The notes beneath the pieces were generated by a model, which worked only from the letters and a program-made list of their open reading frames with translations, did no database searches and had not been told where the DNA came from. A DNA stretch of 64,000 nucleotides from JBAVQS01 sp049694275. GTDB lineage: Bacteria > Chloroflexota > Anaerolineae > UBA4142 > SHND01. Shown piece by piece: positions 16,801 through 24,053 of this stretch; the first letter of the stretch is position 1, and every line of letters begins with the position of its first letter. The DNA is taken from assembly GCA_049694275.1 (NCBI GenBank), contig JBAVQS010000250.1, forward strand, positions 1 to 64,000, written 5' to 3'. Both the position numbers and the translations under genes were made by a program.

Positions 16801-19152
16801 TCAACCTTTGGACAGCGACAGCGGGATCACGCCGTGCGCGTGCTCGTACGCGATGTCAATCAATCGCGGGAATCCGTTCGGATCGAACATCCCCTGGCCG
16901 GGGGCGTTGGTGCGCACGGCATCCTCATACTCCTGCCTTGCCCTGGCCCATGCCTCCTCAAACTCGGACGTGCTGATCATGGTCGTCTCGACGAATTCGT
17001 AGGTATCCGCGCCGGGCAGGGTTCGCCAGCCGACAAAGGCATGACCGGGCACGAGGACGATGAGCGGTTCAATGCACGCCAGTTCGAGCAGGCTCGCATA
17101 GAGCACCGTGCCATCAATGCAGTTGGCCGAGCCGCCCGCCGCCAGCGTCTCGACCGGCAGCCGGACACGCTGCGAGATTTCGCGCTCGCGCGGGTACCAG
17201 TGATCGGACGAGTCCACATACGCCAGGTTCGAGTCGCGCTTGAGCGCCTCGTATATCGCCCGGGCCTGCGCCCGCACGCTTTCCTCGATGCTCGGAAACC
17301 CCGATCCGCCTTGATACCCGATGAACTGCTGCTTGGGATGATACTTGACTGCTTGCCGCAAGAGTTGCTCGATCCGCGGGTCGTGCGGCGTCACCCAGGC
17401 GGCGAGATAACGGGCGAGGTCGGTGGTGGACCCATCGGGCGCGCGCAGCGCGAGGAGCGCGATATTGCGCGCGAGGAGCCGGATGGTATATTCGTTGTCG
17501 TCCAGCACCGCCGGGCGGGGCATAAGCTGTTCCACGGTCACGCGAAGACGCGCCGCATGAACCTCGTACAGGTCCTTGAGCGCATCCCGGTTGACGAGCG
17601 GCAAGAGCGGAACCATCTTTTTCTGCCCGCGTTCCACATCGAGCGCCGCAACCGTTGGCTCGGCAAACTGCGGGATGGTTGCGGTGACTCGCACCCGCAT
17701 CTCCTCCGCCGATTTTCCCGTGTTGTTGAGCGCAACCGTCAGCCACGGAAAACGTGCGGCATCCAGTTGATAGGCATACGCGGTCGGCAGCGATTCCGAG
17801 AGCAAAGTGACCGAGACCAGCGGCTCTGGTGCAGCCGGGGTAGCACCGGGATCGCTCGGCGTCGTTACTGGTGGTGTAACAGTCGGTTGCGCATCCGGTA
17901 CGCTCGCGCTGGACAGGATGCCCAGCGGATCGGTCTCCAGAATCTCAATCCCGCGGTCGCGCCACATCTCGACATCAGCCTGCGGCAGTCCTGACCAGAC
18001 GGCAAACGCTCTTTTCGCAAAGCGACTCTGCGCGATCTGGTCCCAGATAAAGCGCATGTCCGGGTCGGCCAGGTTATAGCCGACAAAGAGGACCGTGTTC
18101 CGGCGCAGCGCCTGTCGAACCTCGTCGACCAGATTCTCGCGGTCCCGGTCGCGGAGCAGGTTGTTGTGGTCCTGGTCGGTCACGACAAGCGAATCCACCT
18201 GCTGCACATCGCCATAGAGCTTGATGAGGGCCGGGCGGGCCGGGTCCAGAAAAGAGAGGTTAGCATCGCGGACAACCACATTGAGCGGCGCATCGGCCTG
18301 TTGAAAGGCTCGTTCGAGCAGCAGATCATAGGCCGTCGTGATAATCGTCTTGATATCGTACCGCTTGACCGCTGCGACGACCGCGCGGTGGAACGGCTGG
18401 GGGGACTTGCCAGCAATATCGAGCGCCCGCATGAGAAAACTGGACAAGTCGTACCGGTTGCCCGCGCGGCTCACGCGCTGGGCGACATCGGCCAGCGACA
18501 GCGACTCGTCTAGCCCATACCGCCGCGCAAGGTCACGGGCCAGCTCGGTGCGCGAAGGGAGGCCGGTCACGCTGGATGGCAGGTCGCTACCGATAAAGAG
18601 CGCGAGCGTGTGATACTCCAGCGCATCGGCGAGCAGCGGCGGCAAACGCGCGGGGCGTGTTTGCGATTGCGGTTGATTGGTTGTTGGAGGAACAGACTGA
18701 GCCGATGAGGGCGGGGCAGAACTCGCGGCAGGCGCGTTTGCCTTGCCACCGAGCAGTTTAAGCACGCGCGCGAGTTGCTCCTCGCGCTCCTCCTCATTCG
18801 TCAGGTCCGCGCAATCCAGCATCGCAATCCGCGCGGGCGGCTGGCACGGCTTGAGCAAGAGCGGCAACAGCCGCTGCTTGCGCGCCGCCGGATCGCCCGT
18901 TCCAACCAGAAGCGACTCGAACTCGTTCCATTCGCTCGTCACCCAGTCAGGCGTCATGACAATGAGCGTATGGCGACTGCCATCCACTGCGCGCTCGATA
19001 TTGACCAGGTGCGGCACGCCAATTGCAAAATCGCGATAGTCAATGCAGACCTTCAGACCCGCCCCTTCCAGGCGCGCCAGCAGCCAGACCTTGACCCATT
19101 GTTTGTCCGCCTTGCAGTACGAGATGAAAACATCATAGGTCGGTTCTGCCAT
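16801..19152 (-). CDS. TIR - SIR2-like - transglutaminase-like protein
   Basis: A 783-residue fusion. Residues 5-135 are a TIR domain (YDVFISYCKAD; WNEFE with E79 at the NADase Glu position). A linker leads to a SIR2-like domain (about 175-405: LFIGSDLPSSVTGLPSR, LFVGYNLADPDMRF). The usual TTNYD and KLHGD are here TTAYD (272-276) and KLYGD (311-315), so the catalytic Asn and His are missing. After a PT-rich linker and a beta-sandwich-like part comes a transglutaminase/cysteine-protease-like domain with C678 (NCIDG), H704 (PGHAFVGW) and E722 (EFVET). GGGAG precedes the ATG. Position beside another SIR2-STAND gene suggests a defence or cell-death role (inferred). Confidence 0.85.
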   Translation of the reverse strand: MAEPTYDVFISYCKADKQWVKVWLLARLEGAGLKVCIDYRDFAIGVPHLVNIERAVDGSRHTLIVMTPDWVTSEWNEFESLLVGTGDPAARKQRLLPLLLKPCQPPARIAMLDCADLTNEEEREEQLARVLKLLGGKANAPAASSAPPSSAQSVPPTTNQPQSQTRPARLPPLLADALEYHTLALFIGSDLPSSVTGLPSRTELARDLARRYGLDESLSLADVAQRVSRAGNRYDLSSFLMRALDIAGKSPQPFHRAVVAAVKRYDIKTIITTAYDLLLERAFQQADAPLNVVVRDANLSFLDPARPALIKLYGDVQQVDSLVVTDQDHNNLLRDRDRENLVDEVRQALRRNTVLFVGYNLADPDMRFIWDQIAQSRFAKRAFAVWSGLPQADVEMWRDRGIEILETDPLGILSSASVPDAQPTVTPPVTTPSDPGATPAAPEPLVSVTLLSESLPTAYAYQLDAARFPWLTVALNNTGKSAEEMRVRVTATIPQFAEPTVAALDVERGQKKMVPLLPLVNRDALKDLYEVHAARLRVTVEQLMPRPAVLDDNEYTIRLLARNIALLALRAPDGSTTDLARYLAAWVTPHDPRIEQLLRQAVKYHPKQQFIGYQGGSGFPSIEESVRAQARAIYEALKRDSNLAYVDSSDHWYPREREISQRVRLPVETLAAGGSANCIDGTVLYASLLELACIEPLIVLVPGHAFVGWRTLPGADTYEFVETTMISTSEFEEAWARARQEYEDAVRTNAPGQGMFDPNGFPRLIDIAYEHAHGVIPLSLSKG

Positions 19153-19168
19153 TGTTCACTCTCCCTGT

Positions 19169-19803
19169 CATTTCACGCTGATTCTGGCAGTCTCGTACCG
19201 AGTCAGCCAGAGATGCTTCCAGCATGACAAAAGGAGCACGCCGTCGTCACCGTGGAAGCGACCTTGTCACCCTGGAAGGGTCTCTCCCTGACGCGAAGGC
19301 ACACTTCCGCCATTTCACGCTGATCTTGCGGGTCTCGTGACGAGTCAGCCAGAGATGCTTCCAGCATGACAAAAGGGGCACGCCGTCGTCACCGTGGAAG
19401 CGCCCCTGTCACCCTGGAAGGGTCTCTCCCTGACGCGAAGGTACACTTGCGCCATTTCACGCGGATCTTGGCAGTCTCGTATCGAGTCAGCCAGAGATGC
19501 TTCCAGCATGACAAAAGGGGCACGCCGCCGTCACCCTGAAAGCGACCTTGTCACCCTGGAAGGGTCTCTCCCTGACGCCAACACACACTTCCGCCATTTC
19601 ATGCTGATTCTGGCAGTCTCGTGACGAGTCAGCCAGAGATGCTTCCAGCATGACACGCGCGGTGCGCGCCCTTGTCACCCTGGAAGGGCCTCTCCCTGAC
19701 GCCAACGCACACTTGCGCCATTTCACGCGGGTCTTGGCAGTCTCGTATCGCGTCAGCCAGAGATGCCCGCAAGGGACTCCTGCTGGTCGCTTCGGGCATG
19801 ACA
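19169..19803. repeat. 142-bp tandem repeat (about 4.5 copies)
   Basis: Copies begin with catttcac at 19169, 19311, 19453, 19595 and 19719, giving periods of 142, 142, 142 and 124 bp. Each holds cagtctcgt, gagtcagccagagatg, cttccagcatgaca, gtcaccctggaaggg and ctctccctgacgc. The last copy is diverged and has cccgcaagggactcctgctg in place of cttccagc. Atgc/gcat and cttccag/ctggaag arms could form hairpins. ORFs through it on both strands are repeat artefacts. It fills the 19153-19811 gap directly upstream of the TIR-SIR2 gene. Confidence 0.93.
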
Positions 19804-19811
19804 TGCGCGCG

Positions 19812-20105
19812 TCACTCGCGGGTATGCCAGTCCTCACTCAGGTCACGCCACGTTGGGTTGGTCGCTTCGATGAGGGCGATCTTTTTTGCGCGCAACCACG
19901 GCTTGAGCTCTTTTACCCGTTCAATCGCGGTCTCTGGCGTTTCAAAGCATTCAAAGTGAACGAGGCGATCAATGTTGTACTTGCTCGTGAACCCCGGCGT
20001 CAGTTTGTGCTTGTGCTCGTAGATGCGCCGCTCCAGGTTGTTGGTCACCCCGATGTAGAGCCGGCGCGAACGGCTGCTGAGGAGATAGACATAGAATTGT
20101 CTCAT
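19812..20105 (-). CDS. GIY-YIG domain protein
   Basis: A 97-residue protein made of a single GIY-YIG nuclease domain. The motif appears as FYVYLLSS...RLYIGVTNN, with the conserved Arg in LERRIYEHK and a late Glu in KELKPWL. Free-standing small GIY-YIG proteins (UPF0213/YhbQ-like) are common and of uncertain role; some act in DNA repair. It sits between the 142-bp repeat array and the SIR2-STAND-FGE gene. The stop falls at the array edge. Confidence 0.9.
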   Translation of the reverse strand: MRQFYVYLLSSRSRRLYIGVTNNLERRIYEHKHKLTPGFTSKYNIDRLVHFECFETPETAIERVKELKPWLRAKKIALIEATNPTWRDLSEDWHTRE

Positions 20106-20210
20106 ACGACCATCCGCGCGGCCCTACCGCAAAAAGGCCGGGGCCGCCGCCCTTTTTTCCCCAGCCCCGCTTTGTTCTTCGGGTGATTTCCAATCACTCT
20201 CCGCCGGCGA

Positions 20211-20239
20211 CCAGAGAAGGGGGACACCCCCTTCTCTGG
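20211..20239. terminator. Strong hairpin beyond the FGE-domain gene
   Basis: ccagagaaggggg / cccccttctctgg make a perfect 13-bp stem with an aca loop, about 44 nt downstream of the FGE stop on the minus strand. There is no U tract. Between it and the stop are repeated words (ccagag, agtccagag). It may be a transcript end, or the cruciform often found after DGR variable regions. The rest of 20106-20282 shows nothing else assignable. Confidence 0.55.
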
Positions 20240-20282
20240 ACTCTTCCCCCTCCAGAGCCCCAGAGTCCAGAGTCTCCAGAGT

Positions 20283-21662
20283 TCAGAGTCGGAACAGGGA
20301 CGCCGCCACCCGAAACCCCTGAGCGTCGCCCAGGTAGTTCGGGGGATAGTTGAAACGGTACGCACAGCGGGCGCGGCTCCGAAGGTAGTGGAAAGCGCCG
20401 CCACGCACCACGCGGGATTCACCCGAATCAGGACCTTGAGGATTTTGCGCGGGCGATTTTTTGTAATAGTCCCCCGCGTACCAATCCGCACACCACTCCC
20501 ACACATTTCCCGCCATGTCCGCCGCCCCGTACGGGCTATCGCCGGCGGGCGAATATTTGCCAACCGGTGTGGTCGTGCCAATCCCAGACTCGGAAGTGTT
20601 GCATTTGTTGCTGTCGAACTCGTCGCCCCACGGATACTGACGTTTCTTGGACGAGCGGCCGCTCGCCCCTACGGACCTTTTAACTCGGTCCCACACCCCT
20701 GATTCATGGGCCGATTCATCCCAACTGGCCGTCTTTTCCCATTCTGCCTCGGTGGGCAGGCGCATCCCAGCCCAGGCGCAATAATCCCGCGCCTGATACC
20801 AACTCACCTCGACCACCGGGTGATTGGCCTTGCCTGTGGGAACCTTGAACGGCTCACCCCGGTCGTCCCTGTAGCGCTTGTAGTCGCTATTCGTCACCGG
20901 ATACCGGCCAATATAATACGCGTCCAAAGAGACCCGGTGCGCCGGCTTTTCGTCGTCGCTCCCCTTATCATCGCCCATGATGAATTCCCCCGCAGGCACA
21001 TAGCACTCGTATTTCAAATGGGCGCGCCATTCACCAGAGGGCTGGACGCGCTCTAATGCCCAGATCGCGGCGAGACGCGCCTGCGGATAGGCGTCGGCGA
21101 GCAGAGGAATGAGTGATGGAATGAACCGCGCCCCAAGTTGGCCCAGTATCGTCGCAGCGGCGGCGCGGGTGCGAAAGCTATCGCGCTTGAGCCCTTCGGT
21201 CGCAATCGCATCGACCGGCATGTCCTCCTTGCGCGCGCGCTCGGCCCAGTACGACGCCTCGACGCCATCGGTCAACGCCGAGCGCAAGACAAGCTCCAGT
21301 TCGGTCCGGTCGAGGCGCAAGGCCTCGCGCACCGGGGTGAGGAGCGCGAGTTTTTCCTGCGTCAGGAGGTGGCCGAATTTCTGGTAATTGCTCAACTCGC
21401 GGCGGAGGAGGTCGCGCACGTCGAGCAGGCGCAGCTCGTCCTCGCCCATCCACGCCCACACCTTGCTCACCATCACCTCGTGCGCCAGCTCGTACCGCTC
21501 CTCGTCGCCGAATTTGCGAATCACCCGCGCCGCGCGGAGGCGTGTGAGCAACTGTTCAACCTGGGCGGGGTCGAGGCCGAGCCGCGCCACCAGGTCGCCC
21601 CGCGCAATCTCCTGCCCGCTCACCGCCGCCTTGGTCTGCTGCGCGGTCACCATGCTTTTCAA
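20283..21662 (-). pseudogene. C-terminal part of split SIR2-STAND gene: winged helix - HEAT - FGE/SUMF1 domain
   Basis: A 459-codon frame lying in exactly the same reading frame as the gene to its right and separated from it only by a TAG and five codons. It begins with a winged-helix segment that normally follows nSTAND ATPases (SGQEIARGDLVARLGLDPAQVEQLLTRL, split here by the family boundary), then a HEAT-like part (TRAAAATILGQLGARFIPSL), then a formylglycine-generating-enzyme/C-type-lectin-fold domain (VPAGEFIMGDD; RLPTEAEWEKTA; GNVWEWCADW; RVVRGGAFHYLRS). The end has variable-looking NNC codons. A TTG at 21662 could reinitiate, but no Shine-Dalgarno is apparent. Listed as a broken gene; readthrough is possible. 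Confidence 0.75.
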
Positions 21663-21677
21663 GATCGCCCGCGCCTG

Positions 21678-23399
21678 CTAGCGCTGGCCTTCGTCGGGCA
21701 GGTCGTTCAGCACCTCGTCGAGATAACCCGCCAGGATTTCGGGTGTCCGGCCGAGCGCATCATACCGCGCCCGCGTCAGCCCCTGCCCACGCTTCTCCTT
21801 TTCCGACCACAGCCCCTGCGCCACCGCGTCCCGGTAGAGGCGATACAGGACGATTTGCAGACTCGCCGGCTCCAGCCCCCGGTCCTCGAGGTCGGCCAGC
21901 AACCGCTCCTCCAACGCCTCCTCGATGGGCAGGCCAAACGCCTCGGCCGGCCTGCGAATGGCGAGCAGCGCCTTTTCGGGTGTCAGGTTTTCGAGCCGGT
22001 AGCGATGGGCAAAGACATCCTCCCGCAGCGCTGTGGTGAGCTCGTCGAGCGCGCCCAGGTAATCGTCGCGCAGGCTGAGGACAAACCGCAGGTCGAGCGC
22101 CCGCCCATCGGCGACAGGGGCGAGGCAGGCGGCCAGCTCCTGCGCAAACGCCCGGCGAACCTCATCCCCCTGCCGCACAAAAAACTCTTCAAACTGGTCG
22201 AGCACGACCACCATGCGCCCGCCGGGAGGGAGGGCGTCCGCCATGAAATCCACAAGGCGTGTCCCCTGATCGGCATAGGCCAACCGCTCGGGCGCGACCC
22301 CGCGCACCGCCGCCTTGATCGCGGCGACCGGCTCGGTCAACATACGCGCATAGGTCACGCGATAGCCCGCCTCTTCCAGACGCGGCCCGACGCGCGCCAG
22401 GAGGAGAGAGGTCTTGCCGGTCCCGCTCCGCCCATAGAACACCGCCAGCCGGTGGGCCAGGATGGTGCTGAGGAGCAGGTCCGCCTCCAGGTCGCGCCCG
22501 AAAAAAATGGGCGCATCCTCGCGCCGAAAATAGTCAAGGAACTTGTACGGCTCGGACGGCAGGACCGCGCGTTGGGTTTCGATGGACTGGACGCGCATTG
22601 ACTGCGCGAGTTGGAGGAGAAAGGGGAGCGGCTCGGCCTCGATCAATTTGATCTCGCCGCGCCACCGGTCGGCCGCGACCGGGTTGGGCGGCCACTGGAG
22701 CGCATACGCCAGACGTTGATGGCGAGCGATGGGCGCAGTGACCTGGCGATACAATGCGTGAAAATAGGGGTCCTTCAAGTTATAGCCGGCGAAGAGGAGG
22801 GTCTTGCTGGCAAAATGCGCTTCGAGGATTGTCCTGACGGTCGGCAAGCGGGCAAAGAGGTCGGCGGCGTCATCCTCGGTGAGCACCAGCGTATCGGGAT
22901 CGCCGAGCGCGCCGTACAGCGGCACGAGTTGGACGCGCGCCGGATCGTCATACGGCACATCCACATCGCGCAGGACGGAGAGAAAAGGTCGCCCGGTCTT
23001 TTCCAGCGCCCGCTTGAGCGGGTCGTCGTATGCGGTCGTGACCATGACACGCACGGGCAGGGCGGCCAGCGCGCGGTGAATCGGACTCGGCGGCGCGGGA
23101 TTCTCCAGAAAGCGGCGGACGAAAGTGACGAGCGCCTGGCGGTTGTTGCGGCGCTCGTAAATCTGCGCGGCATAGGTGAGGGGAAAGGCGCACGCGCCCG
23201 GCTGTGCGCATCGGGCGCCGGACCCGCAGCCGGTTATCGCGCACTCGGCATGTGCGTCGGCGGCATCGACCAGGGCCGAGGCCAGGCGCGCTCTGGGCGA
23301 CCCTGCGCCGTCGAGCGTATCGCCGACGAACAGGACACAGTCGCCCCGGTTCAGGTGCTCGATCAGTTCGCGAGGAATCGAAACGGCGTCGTTCGGCAT
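21678..23399 (-). CDS. SIR2-like - nSTAND ATPase, truncated by in-frame TAG
   Basis: A 573-residue N-terminal part of a larger protein. Residues 8-260 are SIR2-like (CVLFVGDTLDGAG; LLFAGYNLKDPYFHAL) with TTAYD (121-125) and LYG (161-163) in place of TTNYD and LHG. A four-Cys insert (C53, C58, C64, C70) may bind zinc. Then comes an nSTAND1-like ATPase: GRSGTGKT Walker A (323-330) and VVVLDQFEEFF Walker B (D401, E404). The frame runs on past TAG (21678-21680) into winged-helix, HEAT and FGE domains. ATG at 23399 has GAGGAGAGG upstream. Resembles Avs/STAND-type defence sensors; role inferred. Confidence 0.82.
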   Translation of the reverse strand: MPNDAVSIPRELIEHLNRGDCVLFVGDTLDGAGSPRARLASALVDAADAHAECAITGCGSGARCAQPGACAFPLTYAAQIYERRNNRQALVTFVRRFLENPAPPSPIHRALAALPVRVMVTTAYDDPLKRALEKTGRPFLSVLRDVDVPYDDPARVQLVPLYGALGDPDTLVLTEDDAADLFARLPTVRTILEAHFASKTLLFAGYNLKDPYFHALYRQVTAPIARHQRLAYALQWPPNPVAADRWRGEIKLIEAEPLPFLLQLAQSMRVQSIETQRAVLPSEPYKFLDYFRREDAPIFFGRDLEADLLLSTILAHRLAVFYGRSGTGKTSLLLARVGPRLEEAGYRVTYARMLTEPVAAIKAAVRGVAPERLAYADQGTRLVDFMADALPPGGRMVVVLDQFEEFFVRQGDEVRRAFAQELAACLAPVADGRALDLRFVLSLRDDYLGALDELTTALREDVFAHRYRLENLTPEKALLAIRRPAEAFGLPIEEALEERLLADLEDRGLEPASLQIVLYRLYRDAVAQGLWSEKEKRGQGLTRARYDALGRTPEILAGYLDEVLNDLPDEGQR

Positions 23400-23425
23400 T
23401 GCCTCTCCTCTGATGATGTGACAAT

Positions 23426-23462
23426 AGACAAGGGGCTTACTCTGGGAGTAAGCCCCTTGTCT
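23426..23462 (-). terminator. Long hairpin between tRNA-Leu and the SIR2-STAND gene
   Basis: agacaaggggcttact and agtaagccccttgtct form a perfect 16-bp stem with a 5-nt loop. It lies 10 nt beyond the tRNA 3' end and 27 nt before the SIR2-STAND ATG on the same strand. No U tract follows. It could separate tRNA maturation from downstream expression or act as an attenuator. Confidence 0.6.
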
Positions 23463-23471
23463 GTGGACAGA

Positions 23472-23554
23472 TGCCCCCGAGAGGACTTGAACCTCCACGT
23501 CCTTACGGACACAGGCCCTCAACCTGCCGCGTATGCCAATTCCGCCACGGGGGC
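23472..23554 (-). tRNA. tRNA-Leu (anticodon GAG)
   Basis: The 7-bp acceptor stem GCCCCCG/CGGGGGC, a D-arm (GGCGGAATTGGCATACGC), anticodon loop TTGAGGG (anticodon at 23518-23520), a long class II variable arm and the T-loop GTTCAAGTC give a complete 83-nt tRNA-Leu. CCA is not encoded. It sits at the right edge of the SIR2/TIR accessory block, transcribed leftward toward it. Confidence 0.95.
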
Positions 23555-23628
23555 GCTTGTAGAGGACATTTTACCTAACTCGCCCGGTATGTCAAATCCG
23601 GTTCGACCCGGCGAGATTTTCCCCAAAC

Positions 23629-24042
23629 TTATTTGTCCAGCGGGACGAGCCCGTCGTTCGCCATTTCGGGGCCGAGGAGTTCTTTGAGGATGACCTGCGG
23701 ATTGCCCCGGCCGATGCGTTTGTGCAGTTCGGCCGCCGTCATCGGGATATTCCCACTGGCAAGGATGGTGCGCAGGATCGCTCGCGTCATCGGCATCCGG
23801 GGGGCGATATAATCCGGCTGGCGACCGCAGTCGTCCATGAGGCACTCCCAGATTCCATCGACACGGACTATTTCTCCGGTCGTCGGGCTCACCCGGTCCA
23901 CCTGGCGCGGGTTGTCGAGCGAATAGAGGCGCTTGCAATCCTCGCACAGTTCGTCATACAACTGCTCGCGAAAATCGCGCCCCTGCGCTTTCCACAGATC
24001 AAGGTCGATTTGAAACTTGGTGTTGACATCTAATCGGGACAT
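23629..24042 (-). CDS. Uncharacterised protein with paired cysteines
   Basis: A 137-residue protein of unrecognised family. It has CEDC near residue 30 and CLMDDC near residue 65, which could make a zinc site, and a C-terminal helical part (MTRAILRTILASGNIPMTAAELHKRI) resembling a winged helix. An alternative GTG at 24054 overlaps the upstream TAG by one base, so coupling to the preceding gene is likely either way. No close Shine-Dalgarno decides the start. Confidence 0.6.
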   Translation of the reverse strand: MSRLDVNTKFQIDLDLWKAQGRDFREQLYDELCEDCKRLYSLDNPRQVDRVSPTTGEIVRVDGIWECLMDDCGRQPDYIAPRMPMTRAILRTILASGNIPMTAAELHKRIGRGNPQVILKELLGPEMANDGLVPLDK

Positions 24043-24053
24043 GGCAATATGCA

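Noticed and set aside
19169..19803. CRISPR array or short coding genes in the repeat region
   Set aside because: The unit is 142 bp with no short direct repeats and unique spacers, and no cas genes are near. ORFs on both strands simply follow the repeat.
20283..20410. A complete diversity-generating retroelement in the window
   Set aside because: No reverse transcriptase and no template repeat similar to this region were found in the 64 kb, so only the candidate variable end is reported.
21678..21680. Genetic code with TAG reassigned
   Set aside because: Other genes here end normally in TAG (for example 15084, 15472, 38949, 53825) and have family-typical lengths, so general recoding is not supported.
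23399..23522. N-terminal extension of the SIR2-STAND protein to 23522
   Set aside because: The extra codons run through a hairpin and the tRNA-Leu gene; a strong Shine-Dalgarno precedes the ATG at 23399.
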